A DNA stretch of 64,000 bases from assembly GCA_009780915.1 (NCBI GenBank), contig WQZD01000010.1, positions 1 through 64,000 on the forward strand. The letters are read 5' to 3'. The notes under the pieces are model-generated. The model saw only the letters and a program-made list of their open reading frames with translations, did not search any database and was not told the DNA's origin. The translations under genes and the position numbers were made by a program. This DNA comes from Propionibacteriaceae bacterium (GTDB taxonomy: Bacteria; Actinomycetota; Actinomycetes; Propionibacteriales; Propionibacteriaceae). Positions 43,536-52,951 of this stretch are shown in pieces. The first letter of the stretch is position 1. Every line of letters begins with the position of its first letter.

Positions 43536-44625
43536 GCACACGCGCGGCGGCGGCGGCGACACGTTCATCACTGGCTGTCAACGCGATTCTGACGTGGTTG
43601 GCGCCCGCGGCGCCGTAGAAGTCCCCAGGGGCGACGACGATCCCCCGCTCGGCCAGCCAATGCGCGGTCGCCCGACCGGATTCGAAGCGCGTGGCCCACA
43701 GGTAGAGGCCGCCGTGAGAGTCGTCGATGCGGAACCCCGCGCGTGTCAGGGCCTGGGCGAGCAGGGCACGACGAGCGAGGTAGCGCGCGCGCTGCTCCTC
43801 GACGTGGGCGGTGTCGCCCAGCAGCGCCGTCATGGCCGCCTGCACGGGCGTGGACACCATCATGCCCAGATGCTTGCGAAGGCCGACCAGGGCCGTCACA
43901 ACCTGCTCGTCCCCCACCACGAAGCCGGCCCGATAGCCGGCCAGGTTCGACCTCTTCGACAAGGAGTACGCGCCCAGGATCCCGTGGAGGCTGCCCTGGT
44001 TGACCCGGGCGTCGAGGACGGACACCGGCTCGGCGTCCCACCCGAACTCCCCGTAGCACTCGTCGGCGACGAGCAGGGCCGACTTGGCCCGGGCGTACTC
44101 GACCCATGCGGCCGTCTCGGCGAGGGAGTCGACCTTCCCGGTGGGATTGGACGGGGAGTTGGTCCACACGAGCACGGGCGACTCGTCGGCCACGTCGTGC
44201 GGGGTGGACGCGGTGACGATCCGCGCTCCGGCCATGAGGGCGCCCACCGCATACGTGGGGTACGCGATCGCGGGGATCACCACGGTGTCGCCGGGGCGTA
44301 CCCCCATCAGAAGCGGAAGCAAGCCGACGATCTCCTTGGTCCCGATCACGGGCATGACGGATTTGGGCGTCATCGCCGGCGCGGACCAGCGGGTGGCCAT
44401 GTACGTGATGACAGCCTCGTGGAGGGCCGGCGTGCCCCACACCGTCGGGTATCCGGGGGCGTCGGCCGCGCGGGTCAACGCCTCACGGGCGATCATGGGG
44501 GTGGGGTCGACCGGGGTGCCCACGCTCAGATCGCAGACGCCGTCGGGATGGGACGCCGCCAAAGCGACATCGTCGGCGATGGTGTCCCAGGGGAAGTCCG
44601 GCAGGGCCGGGGTACGGATGGTCAT
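43528..44625 (-). CDS. dapC: Succinyldiaminopimelate transaminase
   Basis: 365 residues, class I/II PLP aminotransferase. Motifs in order are CDLSVGTPVDPTP, the NSPSNPTG substrate/PLP block near residue 160, ADECYGEFGW, the PLP-binding SLSKRSNLAGYRAGFV with Lys near 230, and the C-terminal HVRIALTAS arginine. It matches the actinobacterial DapC group in lysine/peptidoglycan synthesis. It is coupled to fdxA upstream (48-bp gap), an order often seen in the phylum. Confidence 0.92.
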   Translation of the reverse strand: MTIRTPALPDFPWDTIADDVALAASHPDGVCDLSVGTPVDPTPMIAREALTRAADAPGYPTVWGTPALHEAVITYMATRWSAPAMTPKSVMPVIGTKEIVGLLPLLMGVRPGDTVVIPAIAYPTYAVGALMAGARIVTASTPHDVADESPVLVWTNSPSNPTGKVDSLAETAAWVEYARAKSALLVADECYGEFGWDAEPVSVLDARVNQGSLHGILGAYSLSKRSNLAGYRAGFVVGDEQVVTALVGLRKHLGMMVSTPVQAAMTALLGDTAHVEEQRARYLARRALLAQALTRAGFRIDDSHGGLYLWATRFESGRATAHWLAERGIVVAPGDFYGAAGANHVRIALTASDERVAAAAARVLV

Positions 44626-44673
44626 GGTCCCTCCTGATTCAGGCCGCGAACCCGGGGAGGATCAGCGGAGCGC

Positions 44674-44994
44674 TCACTCCCCCTGGACGGGCAGGGAGGT
44701 CACGAAGGGGTGGTCCTTGTCCTGAGGCCCCAGGCGTGCCGCGCCCCCGGGAGCGCCGAGGTCGTCGAAGAAAGCTGAGTTGATCGCCGCGAATTCGACC
44801 CACTCGGACGGAAGATCATCCTCGTAGAAGATCGCCGTCGTGGGGCACACAGGCTCACAGGCGCCGCAGTCCACGCATTCGTCCGGGTTGATGTACAACG
44901 TGCGATGACCTTCGTAGATGCAATCGACCGGACATTCCTCCACGCATGCCTTGTCCTTGACATCCACACACGGTAATGCGATCACGTAGGCCAT
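44674..44994 (-). CDS. fdxA: Ferredoxin (7Fe type)
   Basis: 106 residues. CVDVKDKACVEECPVDCIYEG and CVDCGACEPVCPTTAIFYEDDLP give the two cluster sites. The first lacks the regular CxxCxxC spacing, as in [3Fe-4S]/[4Fe-4S] ferredoxins of actinobacteria. The C-terminal extension is typical of FdxA. It serves as a soluble electron carrier. Confidence 0.95.
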   Translation of the reverse strand: MAYVIALPCVDVKDKACVEECPVDCIYEGHRTLYINPDECVDCGACEPVCPTTAIFYEDDLPSEWVEFAAINSAFFDDLGAPGGAARLGPQDKDHPFVTSLPVQGE

Positions 44995-45049
44995 GGGATT
45001 CCTTTCAGGGCGGCTATGGAGAAACTTTACACTCTTCGTCTCGTGGTCG

Positions 45050-46720
45050 TCATCCTCGCCCGGCTCGGCGTACGGCTCTCCTCTTGCCTTGTTCTTCGGC
45101 GTCGGGGAGGGGGACGGCGGCGATCAGTTCTCGGGTGTAGTCCTGCTGGGGGTCGCGCAGGACTTGCTCCCGCGTGCCCAGCTCGACCAGTTCGCCATGG
45201 TGCATCACGGCGATGCGGTCGGCCAACAGGTCGACCACCGCCAGGTCGTGGGTGACGAACAGACACGCGAAACCCATCGCGTGCTGCAACCGGACGAAGA
45301 CCTCCAACACCCTCGCCTGGACCGAGACGTCCAGAGCCGACGTGGGCTCGTCCGCCACCAAGAACTCAGGACCGGTGGACAACGCCCTGGCCAGACTGAC
45401 ACGCTGGCGCTGGCCTCCGGACAACTCGTGCGGATACCGGGCGACGTAGTCCACCGGCAGTTCCACGGCGTGGAGGAGGTCCTTGGCCCGCTCCAGACGC
45501 TGGGCCTTGGTGCCCATGTCATGGATGAGCATGGGCTCGGCGATACAGTCTCCGACGGTCATGCGCGGATTCAGGGAGGACGCCGGGTCCTGGAAGACAA
45601 AACCGATCTTGCGGCGCACGTCCCTGAGGGTCTTCCCCTTCGCGGTGACGATGTCCACCCCGAGCACGTTGATCGCGCCCGACGTGGCCTCCTGCAAGCC
45701 CACCGTGGAGCGGCCCAACGTCGTCTTCCCCGACCCGGACTCCCCCACCAGGGCCAGGATCTCATGGGAATGGACCTCCAGGTTCACGCCCTTGACGGCA
45801 TGCACCGGCTCGGCCCCCCACCGGCCCGGGAAGTCCACGCACAGGTCGTGGACGCTCATGACCACATTCGTCCCCACCCGTTCGGTCGGGGTGTTCATCG
45901 ACGCCGGACGCGGGCGCCCCAGATAGGGCACGGAGCTGAGCAGATGCTTGGTGTACGGATGCTGGGGCGCCTGGAAGATCTGGAGCACGTCGCCCGTCTC
46001 GACCAACTCGCCACGGTACATCACGGCCACGCGATCAGCCATGTCCGCGACGACGCCCATGTTGTGCGTGATGAGGATGATGGCCGTCCCCAGTCGGTCC
46101 TTCAGGTCGTGGAGCAGGTCGAGGATCTGCGCCTGCACCGTGACATCCAGGGCGGTCGTGGGCTCGTCGGCGATGATGACTTCTGGATCGCACGAGATCG
46201 CCATGGCGATCATCACACGCTGCTTCTGCCCGCCGGAGAGCTGGTGGGGGTACGAATGGACCCGCTGATCCGGTTCCGGGATCCCCACCAAGTCCAACAA
46301 TTCGACGGCGCGGGCCATGGCCTGCTTCCTCGTCATCTTCCGATGGACCCTCAGCGCCTCGCAGATCTGCCATCCGACCGTGCGGACGGGATCGAGGGCC
46401 GTGGAGGGCTCCTGGAAGATCATGGCGATCCTGTCGCCCCTGACGCGACGGATGGCCTCGCCCTTCATGCCGATCAATTCGGTCGCCCCGAGACCAGCCG
46501 AACCGGTCACGCCAGCCGTGTCGGGCAACAGCCCGATCATGGCACGGGACCCCACGGTCTTGCCCGAGCCGGACTCCCCGACGATGGCGAGCACTTCGCC
46601 CGGCGCCAGGTCGTACGAGATCCCTTTGACGGCCTGGACCGGGGCGCCGTCGGTGCGGAAGTTCACATGGAGGTTCTCGACCCGCAGGAGCGGGCCGGCG
46701 GAGTCAGTGCGCTCGCTCAT
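45050..46720 (-). CDS. Peptide ABC transporter, fused DppD-DppF ATPase
   Basis: 556 residues from ATG 46720, overlapping the permease stop (ATGA). Two oligopeptide-type ATPase domains are present, each with GESGSGKT Walker A, a signature (HQLSGGQKQRV and HELSGGQRQRV) and Walker B (IIADEPTTALD and LVADEPTSALD). Each ends in the characteristic C-terminal oligopeptide segment (PQHPYTKHLL; PQQDYTRELI). It drives the DppBC permease. Fusion of D and F into one chain is frequent in Actinomycetota. Confidence 0.95.
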   Translation of the reverse strand: MSERTDSAGPLLRVENLHVNFRTDGAPVQAVKGISYDLAPGEVLAIVGESGSGKTVGSRAMIGLLPDTAGVTGSAGLGATELIGMKGEAIRRVRGDRIAMIFQEPSTALDPVRTVGWQICEALRVHRKMTRKQAMARAVELLDLVGIPEPDQRVHSYPHQLSGGQKQRVMIAMAISCDPEVIIADEPTTALDVTVQAQILDLLHDLKDRLGTAIILITHNMGVVADMADRVAVMYRGELVETGDVLQIFQAPQHPYTKHLLSSVPYLGRPRPASMNTPTERVGTNVVMSVHDLCVDFPGRWGAEPVHAVKGVNLEVHSHEILALVGESGSGKTTLGRSTVGLQEATSGAINVLGVDIVTAKGKTLRDVRRKIGFVFQDPASSLNPRMTVGDCIAEPMLIHDMGTKAQRLERAKDLLHAVELPVDYVARYPHELSGGQRQRVSLARALSTGPEFLVADEPTSALDVSVQARVLEVFVRLQHAMGFACLFVTHDLAVVDLLADRIAVMHHGELVELGTREQVLRDPQQDYTRELIAAVPLPDAEEQGKRRAVRRAGRG

Positions 46721-47856
46721 CGGGCATCCTTCTGGTCGGTGGTGGCGTCCGGGTCGGGCCGGGCGCCCGCAGGTCCCCCGTCGTCCGGCGGCACACCCAT
46801 CTGCTCGGTGACGGCACTCGAACCGGTGGGGACGGACGTGGCCAGCCCGTCTGCGCCAGCCCCCGCCTCGACCGCCGTGGCGAGTTCTTCCTCGTCGGCG
46901 GTGGTCGTCCCGCCACGAGTGCGCAGCAAGGGGTTGAGGACGTCGTTGAGAGACTCGCCGATGAGGGTGACCCCGACGACGATCAACACGATGGCCAGAC
47001 CCGGGAAGACGGCCGTCCACCAGATGCCGTTGGCGATGTCGGAACGAGCCTTGTTCAGGTCGTACCCCCATTCGGCGGCCGAGTTGGGCTCGATGCCGAA
47101 TCCGAGGAAGCCCAACCCGGCCAGCGTCAGGATGGACTCAGACGCGTTCAGCGTCATCAGCACGGGGATCGACTGGCTCACGTTGGGCAGGATGTGGCCG
47201 AACATGGTCCGCAACGGGCGGGCGCCGGCCACCCGGGCCGCGTCGACGTACGGTTCCACCTTGGCGGCCATGGTGGCGTTGCGGGTGACGCGGAAGTACT
47301 GGGGGACGAACACCACGGTGATCGACACAGCAGCGGCCATGATCCCCGTCACCGCCCCCGACCTGCCCTGGGACACCATGATCGACACGACGATGGCGAG
47401 GAGTAGGGAGGGGAAGGAGTACAAGGCGTCCATGATCAACACGAGGACCCGGTCGAGGATCCCGGCGACGAATCCGGAGATGACGCCCAAGGGGACTCCC
47501 ACGACGATGGACAGCGCCACCGCCATGAGGATCACTTCGACCGCCGTGCGGGCGCCGAAGATGATCCTCGACGCCACGTCGAATCCGCCGACCGTCGTGC
47601 CCAGAGGATGGGCCGCCGACATGGGCAACTGGGTCTCGAAGATCTGCGCGAAGCCATAGGGCGCGATCCAGGGCGCGCCAACAGCGACGATCAGGAAGAG
47701 CGCCACGATCACGATGCCGACGAGGAGCATGCCCCGTTGCAGACCATGGGTGGACCTGATCAGCGCCACTCCGGGGACGCGGAACCTCTTCCCGGGGGGT
47801 GTGGCGATCGGTCCGGCGGTGCTGAAATCAGCCGTGTCAAGGGCGAGCGTGGACAT
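46717..47856 (-). CDS. Peptide ABC transporter permease (DppC-like)
   Basis: 379 residues from ATG 47856, which shares a base with the upstream stop (TGATG). Six membrane helices are visible, with the N-terminal OppC region (HPLGTTVGGFDVASRIIFGAR) and the EAA-type coupling motif DAARVAGARPLRTMFGHILPNV. An unusual ~60-residue acidic, Gly/Ala/Pro-rich C-terminal tail follows the last helix and is not part of the family core. Confidence 0.93.
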   Translation of the reverse strand: MSTLALDTADFSTAGPIATPPGKRFRVPGVALIRSTHGLQRGMLLVGIVIVALFLIVAVGAPWIAPYGFAQIFETQLPMSAAHPLGTTVGGFDVASRIIFGARTAVEVILMAVALSIVVGVPLGVISGFVAGILDRVLVLIMDALYSFPSLLLAIVVSIMVSQGRSGAVTGIMAAAVSITVVFVPQYFRVTRNATMAAKVEPYVDAARVAGARPLRTMFGHILPNVSQSIPVLMTLNASESILTLAGLGFLGFGIEPNSAAEWGYDLNKARSDIANGIWWTAVFPGLAIVLIVVGVTLIGESLNDVLNPLLRTRGGTTTADEEELATAVEAGAGADGLATSVPTGSSAVTEQMGVPPDDGGPAGARPDPDATTDQKDAR

Positions 47857-48899
47857 CAGTACCTCACTCTCGGGTCGACGAGCGCGTTGATCGCGTCGAT
47901 CAGGAAGGACGCCACGGCGATGACCACGGCGATGGCGGTGGTGATCCCCTGGACGGCGACGAAGTCGCGTTTGAGCAGGTATTGGCTGAGCCAGTAGCCC
48001 AGCCCCTGCCACTCGAAGGTGGTCTCGGTGAGGATGGCGCCGCCGAGCATCATGGCGATCTCCATGCCCATCACGGTGACCACGGGGATCAACGCGTTGC
48101 GGAACGCGTGCTGGGACACGACCTTGCCCTCCGCCACGCCCCGGGCCCTGGCCGCCGTCACATAGTCGGCTCGCAGGGTCTGGAGGAGGTTGATCCTGAT
48201 CAGCCGTATGAAGACACCTGCGGTCAGCAGGCCCAGCGCGAGACCGGGCAGGACGGCGTGGAGGAGCACGTCCTTGATCACAGCCCAGTCCCCGTACTCG
48301 ATGGCGTTGATGATGTAGATGTGGGTGTTGACCTGGACGCCCGCTTCCAGCTTGGTCGCCACCATGGGCGAGGCCCGACCCGAGATGGGCAGCCAGCGCA
48401 GCCAGATGGAGAAGACGAGCTTCAGCAGCAGGGCGACGAAGAAGACCGGCGCGGCGTAGAAGAGCACGGCGAAGGAGCGGATGGCGATGTCGGCGCCCTT
48501 GTTGTACTTCCGAGCCGCCAGGCGGCCCAAGGGGATGCCGACCGCGAAGGCCACGATGAGGGCCCAGAAGACCAGTTCCAGCGTCGCCGGGCCGTACGTG
48601 ACGAGGATCTGGGACACGGATTGATTGTCGGTGGTGCGACCGAAGTCCCCGTGGAGGATGCCCCACAGGTAACGCCCGTACTGCACGAGGATGGGGTCGT
48701 TGTACCCGGCCGCCTGCTTGCGCGCCTCGATCTCCTCGGGTGGGAGACGCCCGCCCATGGCGGCCGTGATCGGGTCGCCGGTGACACGCATGACGAAGAA
48801 GACCACGGTGACGAGGATCAACACCGTCGGAACGATCAGCACCAAACGCAGTAACAAGTACTTCGCCAACGCTCTGCGCGAACTCACAGCTTTAGCCAT
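47856..48899 (-). CDS. Peptide ABC transporter permease (DppB-like)
   Basis: 347 residues from ATG 48899 (AGAAAGGCAGAC); an in-frame ATG at 48914 is less well placed. RLVLIVPTVLILVTVVFFVMRVTGDP is the DppB start. DYVTAARARGVAEGKVVSQHAFRNALIP is the coupling loop, and LTETTFEWQGLGYWLSQYLLKRDF follows. It lies 308 bp downstream of the binding-protein gene, separated by a terminator, so the permease genes are probably read at a lower level. Confidence 0.94.
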   Translation of the reverse strand: MAKAVSSRRALAKYLLLRLVLIVPTVLILVTVVFFVMRVTGDPITAAMGGRLPPEEIEARKQAAGYNDPILVQYGRYLWGILHGDFGRTTDNQSVSQILVTYGPATLELVFWALIVAFAVGIPLGRLAARKYNKGADIAIRSFAVLFYAAPVFFVALLLKLVFSIWLRWLPISGRASPMVATKLEAGVQVNTHIYIINAIEYGDWAVIKDVLLHAVLPGLALGLLTAGVFIRLIRINLLQTLRADYVTAARARGVAEGKVVSQHAFRNALIPVVTVMGMEIAMMLGGAILTETTFEWQGLGYWLSQYLLKRDFVAVQGITTAIAVVIAVASFLIDAINALVDPRVRY

Positions 48900-49144
48900 G
48901 TCTGCCTTTCTCATTCCCGTGCGCCCCGTCCAGACCTGGCGGGACTGTCACTCACGGTGTGCGACGTGCCCGTGTCACCTCTTCCAGCCCACGTGCCAGC
49001 TGTTCCCCTGTGAACCGGAATAGTACCCTAATTCGAGGCCGGGGACGAATGGCGCTCGGCGATCTCACGAGAATCGTTCGGAATATTACTCTCCGCTCTC
49101 GCACCCCCACGACGATTCACGCCTGGTGGGCATCCCGCTGCCGA

Positions 49145-49187
49145 GAAAAAGGATCGGGGGCGCGACCCATGAGCCGCGCCCCCGGTC
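49145..49187 (-). terminator. Intrinsic terminator after peptide-binding lipoprotein gene
   Basis: CGGGGGCGCG (49155-49164) pairs with CGCGCCCCCG (49175-49184), extended by three more pairs, followed on the minus strand by CCTTTTTC (49152-49145). It lies 20 bp beyond the stop at 49207. The rest of the 308-bp gap to the permease gene (48900-49206) shows no gene; TACTAT at 49025-49020 could be an internal -10. Confidence 0.88.
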
Positions 49188-49206
49188 CGGGGTCCTTGAT
49201 CAGTGA

Positions 49207-50805
49207 CTAGGACTTGGTGATCGTGTTGAAGTGGAGGTTCTCGTCCACGCCCAGGTCGATACCGGAGATGGTCGTGCCCGAGACGGCCCACTGCGAGCCC
49301 TGCAGCAACGGCAAGGTCGACAGGTAGTTCTGAGCCAGATCGGTCTGGATCTGCTCGATGATCCCCGCACGCGTCGTCGGATCGGTCTGCGTGACCTCAG
49401 CCTGGATCTGCGCGTCGATCTCGGGAACGCTGAAGTGGTTGTTCAGGAAGTTCCCCGTCGCGAAGAACGGCGTCAGGTAGTTGTCGGCGTCCGGGAAGTC
49501 CGGGAACCAACCGAGCTGGTAGATCGGATAGGCGTCCGCGACACGCTCCTTGTTGTAGGTCACCCACTCCGTGGACTGGAGGTTGACCGTGAACAGGCCC
49601 GTGGACTCCAACTGCTGCTTGATCAGGCCGTACTCCTGGTCGGAGCTGGAGCCGTAGTGATCAGGGTTGTACTGGATGTTCAGCGTGACCGGGGTGGCCA
49701 CACCGGCGTCGGACAGGTACTTCGCGGCGGCGTCCTTGTCGGGCGTGGCGCCGTAGATGTCGCACACCGCCTTGTTGGCGCCCATGAAGCCATCGGGGAT
49801 GAACGAGCACAGAGGGGTGTACTGACCCTTGTACACGTTGCTCGACAGGGCGTTGCGGTCCACGGACGCGGCCATGGCCTGGCGGATGGCGAGCTTCTGG
49901 GCGTCGGTGTCACCGGGCATGGTGTTCATGTTGAACACGATGTAGCGGATCTCGCCGCCCTTGGCCGACCACACCTTGACCGAGGTGTCGGACTGCAGGT
50001 TCTGGATGTCCGTGGGCGTGAGCGAGCGGTAGGCCACGTCGATCTCACCGGTGGTGACGGCCAACTTGAGGTTGGTGGCGTCCGTGTAGGTCGTCTGCGT
50101 CACGCCGCCGTTGGCCGGCTTCGGCTGGGCGCCGATGTACCCGGCGTACGGGGTGAACTGCACAGAATTGTTCTTGGTGTAGGACGTGATCGTGTACGGG
50201 CCCGAGAACGCGTTGGCGGCGACGATGTCGTCATCCGACATCAGGGCGTCGGCCGGGAAGACCTCTTCGTCCACGATGGGACCGGCGTTGGTCGCGAGGA
50301 CCTGCGCGAAGGTCTGGTCGTTGGCGGCCTTGAGGGTGAAGTCCACGGTCAGGGCGTCGGGGGCCGCGACGGAGTCGAGGTTGCCCAGCAGGGACGAGGG
50401 GCCGTTCGGATCTGCGATGGCGAGCATGCGATCGAAGCTGAACTTCACGTCGGAGCTCGTCAGGTCGTGCCCGTTGGCGAACTTGATGCCCTCGCGCAGC
50501 TTGCACTCGAAGAGGGTCGGCTCGACGAAGGCGCAGGACTGCGCGGCGTCGGGCTGCGGGGTGTTCTGGCCCGGCACGAAGCCGTACAGGAACGAGAACA
50601 CCTGGATCTGTGTGGCCAGGGACCCGTGGTCGTAGGACCCGGCCGGGTCGAGGGTGGTCAGCTTGTCCGTCGTGCCGACGACGATCTGAGCGTTCGCGTT
50701 CGGTGCGCTCGTGTTATTGTCTGTGGTCCGCCCGCATCCACTCAATGTGGTCGCAGCGGCAAGCCCGACGGCGAGAAGCCCCAGAGCTGTCTTCCTGAAT
50801 GCCAT
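49207..50805 (-). CDS. Peptide/solute-binding lipoprotein (SBP_bac_5)
   Basis: 532 residues. The lipoprotein signal ends in LAAATTLSGCGR (lipobox Cys near residue 24). The family 5 solute-binding body has KLREGIKFANGHDLTSSDVKFSFDRM near 110 and DTDAQKLAIRQAMAASVDRNAL near 310. It delivers peptides or nickel/other ligands to the DppBC-DF transporter. The start follows AAGGAGAATGAAG. The promoter is at 50909-50936 with a long leader. Confidence 0.94.
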   Translation of the reverse strand: MAFRKTALGLLAVGLAAATTLSGCGRTTDNNTSAPNANAQIVVGTTDKLTTLDPAGSYDHGSLATQIQVFSFLYGFVPGQNTPQPDAAQSCAFVEPTLFECKLREGIKFANGHDLTSSDVKFSFDRMLAIADPNGPSSLLGNLDSVAAPDALTVDFTLKAANDQTFAQVLATNAGPIVDEEVFPADALMSDDDIVAANAFSGPYTITSYTKNNSVQFTPYAGYIGAQPKPANGGVTQTTYTDATNLKLAVTTGEIDVAYRSLTPTDIQNLQSDTSVKVWSAKGGEIRYIVFNMNTMPGDTDAQKLAIRQAMAASVDRNALSSNVYKGQYTPLCSFIPDGFMGANKAVCDIYGATPDKDAAAKYLSDAGVATPVTLNIQYNPDHYGSSSDQEYGLIKQQLESTGLFTVNLQSTEWVTYNKERVADAYPIYQLGWFPDFPDADNYLTPFFATGNFLNNHFSVPEIDAQIQAEVTQTDPTTRAGIIEQIQTDLAQNYLSTLPLLQGSQWAVSGTTISGIDLGVDENLHFNTITKS

Positions 50806-50908
50806 TCTTCATTCTCCTTATATGTTGGATCCCCCACAATGTCAGGGAATCGATGTCCCCCCATATGGGGCCCACATTCACCGTGAGGCTCCACATGTCA
50901 AGGGCATG

Positions 50909-50992
50909 AGTCTACAATCCTCGCTGTCGCTGGCAAGAGGCAGTCCATATTCAGGACAGATTTGTTATGGAATTGTGACTTTCCTTGTCACA
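50909..50992 (-). promoter_or_regulatory. Promoter and CRP-like inverted repeat upstream of peptide-transport operon
   Basis: On the minus strand TTGCCA (50936-50931), a 16-bp spacer and TAGACT (50914-50909) make a plausible promoter, giving a ~97-nt leader. About 40 bp further upstream lies TGTGAC-N7-GTCACA (50974-50992). Its arms resemble CRP/GlxR half-sites, but the spacing is one to three bases off the canonical N6 form. Confidence 0.5.
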
Positions 50993-51009
50993 CCAGCGCC
51001 CAGACATGG

Positions 51010-51045
51010 CTGACGCCCCACAGCGTGCGAACCGTGGGGCGTCAG
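51010..51045 (-). terminator. Terminator-like hairpin after leuA
   Basis: CTGACGCCCCAC (51010-51021) and GTGGGGCGTCAG (51034-51045) are a perfect 12-bp inverted repeat, 10 bp beyond the leuA stop. There is no T-run, as is common for actinobacterial terminators. Confidence 0.7.
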
Positions 51046-51055
51046 ATGATGAGGC

Positions 51056-52795
51056 TCATTCGCCGCGGTGGCGGTACGACCGGTCGATGGCCGAGCAGAC
51101 GGCTTTGAGGGAGGCTGTGACGATGGACGGATCCACGCCCACTCCCCACCACACGGCGCCGTCGACCTCCGCCTCGACATAGGCGGCCGCCTGCGCGTCG
51201 CCGCCGGAGGAGAGGGCGTGTTCGGCGTAGTCCAGGACCTTCACCTCGTAGCCGATTCCGGCCACCGCGTCCACGAAGGCCGACACGGGACCGTTGCCCC
51301 GCCCGACGATCTCGACGACGTCCCCCCGCGTGTCGACCTCGGCCGTGATCTCGTAGTCCCCGTCCTCGCTGCTCACACTGGAGGCCACTAGAGACATCGG
51401 GGTGGTGTCGGTCATGTACTCGTCGGTGAACAACTCCATGATCTGGGACGAGGTCACCTCGGTGCCGGTGGCGTCCGTGTACCGCTGCACAGCGCGCGAG
51501 AAGTCCAACTGCAGGCGACGCGGCAAGTCGAAATGATGGTCGGTCTTCATCAGGTACGCCATCCCGCCCTTGCCGGACTGGGAGTTCACGCGGATCACCG
51601 CTTCGTACGTCCTCCCCACGTCCGCGGGATCGATGGACAGGTACGGCGCCTCCCACCCGATCTGATGGATGCTGACCCCTCGTTCGTCGGCACGACTCTG
51701 CAATTCTTCCAACCCCTTCTTAATTGCGTCTTGGTGAGACCCTGAGAAAGCAGTGTAGACCAAGTCCCCGGCGTACGGGTGGCGAGGATGGACCGGCAGG
51801 CCGGTGCAGTACTCGACCGTGCGGCGGATCTCGTCGATGTCGGACAGGTCCACCTTGGGGTCGATCCCCTGGGAGAACAGGTTCATGGCCAACGTGACCA
51901 GGTCGACGTTGCCCGTACGTTCCCCATGGCCGAACAGGCAGCCCTCGACACGGTCGGCGCCAGCCATCAGGCCGAACTCGGTGGCGGCCACGGCCGTGCC
52001 CCGGTCGTTGTGGGTGTGCAGGGAGACGGCGATGAACTCGCGGCGGGAGATGTGCCGGATGAAGTACTCGATCTGATCGGCGTAGGTGTTCGGCGTGGAC
52101 ATCTCCACCGTCGCCGGCAGATTGAGGATGATCTCCCGGTCGGGACCGGGGCCCCAGACGTCCATCACATTCTCGCAGACCTCGACCGCGAAGTCGGTCG
52201 GCGTCTGGGTGAAGATCTCCGGGGAGTACTCGTAGCCGAAGTCCGTGCCAGCCAAGTACTTGTCGGCGTACTCCATGACCCACCGCGTGCCGCGTCGGGC
52301 CAGGGCCACCGTCTCCTCGGCCGTGTTGTGGAAGACCACCCGCCTGAAGAGTTCGGACAGGGCGTTGTACATGTGGATCGTCGCCCGCTTGGCGCCGACC
52401 AGGGACTGGGCCGTCCGATCGATCAGGTCCTCTCGCGCCTGGGTGAGCACGGAGATCCGAACGTCGTCGGGGATGCGGTCGGACTCGATCAGGGAACGGA
52501 CGAAGTCGAAGTCGGTCTGCGAGGCCGAGGGGAATCCCACCTCGATCTCTTTGTACCCCATCTGCACCAGCAAGTCGAACATGCGCATCTTGCGCGCGGG
52601 GGTCATGGGGTCGATGAGGGCTTGGTTCCCGTCGCGCAGGTCGGTGGACAGCCACCTGGGCGCGTGGGTGATCTTCTTGGCCGGCCAGGTCCGGTCGGGC
52701 AGATCGATGGGCTGGAAGGGCAGGTAGCGCCCGAAAGGCATGGGCGACGGCTGCTGGAATGTGTTAGTTGATTGTTGTGTTCTGACGGTGTTCAT
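51056..52795 (-). CDS. leuA: 2-Isopropylmalate synthase
   Basis: 579 residues, long actinobacterial form. The TIM barrel has WLSTDLRDGNQALIDPM near residue 50 and the metal-binding HTHND near 260, with GCLFGHGERTGNVDL nearby. The C-terminal regulatory domain (~450-579; VSSEDGDYEITAEVDTRGD) is the leucine feedback site. It makes the first committed step of leucine synthesis. It is preceded by a Leu-rich leader peptide and an attenuator hairpin. Confidence 0.96.
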   Translation of the reverse strand: MNTVRTQQSTNTFQQPSPMPFGRYLPFQPIDLPDRTWPAKKITHAPRWLSTDLRDGNQALIDPMTPARKMRMFDLLVQMGYKEIEVGFPSASQTDFDFVRSLIESDRIPDDVRISVLTQAREDLIDRTAQSLVGAKRATIHMYNALSELFRRVVFHNTAEETVALARRGTRWVMEYADKYLAGTDFGYEYSPEIFTQTPTDFAVEVCENVMDVWGPGPDREIILNLPATVEMSTPNTYADQIEYFIRHISRREFIAVSLHTHNDRGTAVAATEFGLMAGADRVEGCLFGHGERTGNVDLVTLAMNLFSQGIDPKVDLSDIDEIRRTVEYCTGLPVHPRHPYAGDLVYTAFSGSHQDAIKKGLEELQSRADERGVSIHQIGWEAPYLSIDPADVGRTYEAVIRVNSQSGKGGMAYLMKTDHHFDLPRRLQLDFSRAVQRYTDATGTEVTSSQIMELFTDEYMTDTTPMSLVASSVSSEDGDYEITAEVDTRGDVVEIVGRGNGPVSAFVDAVAGIGYEVKVLDYAEHALSSGGDAQAAAYVEAEVDGAVWWGVGVDPSIVTASLKAVCSAIDRSYRHRGE

Positions 52796-52840
52796 GGGTT
52801 CTTCCTCGCTGAGATGTGGATAAATAGGTCACGCGAAACT

Positions 52841-52870
52841 CCGCAGCGAGAGTTTCTTCACTCGCTGCGG
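52841..52870 (-). terminator. leuA attenuator hairpin
   Basis: CCGCAGCGAG (52870-52861) and CTCGCTGCGG (52850-52841) form a perfect 10-bp stem with a 10-nt loop, followed by AGTTTCG. The left arm overlaps the last codons of the leader peptide, so a ribosome reaching the end of the peptide controls whether the stem forms. Confidence 0.72.
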
Positions 52871-52896
52871 CAGCTAAGAAGCAGCCAACACGCCAT
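52858..52896 (-). CDS. leuA leader peptide (MACWLLLSCRSE)
   Basis: A 12-codon frame from ATG 52896 with three consecutive Leu codons (CTG CTT CTT), ending at TGA inside the attenuator loop. The TAGACT -10 (52909-52904), 18 bp from TTGTGT (52933-52928), places transcription start at about 52897, so the peptide would be read from a leaderless message. Leader-peptide control of leuA has been predicted before in Actinomycetota. Confidence 0.72.
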   Translation of the reverse strand: MACWLLLSCRSE

Positions 52897-52951
52897 GAGG
52901 GATAGTCTAAGCAGACTCGCCCCTCGAACACAAGGGCAAGAACCATACAAC

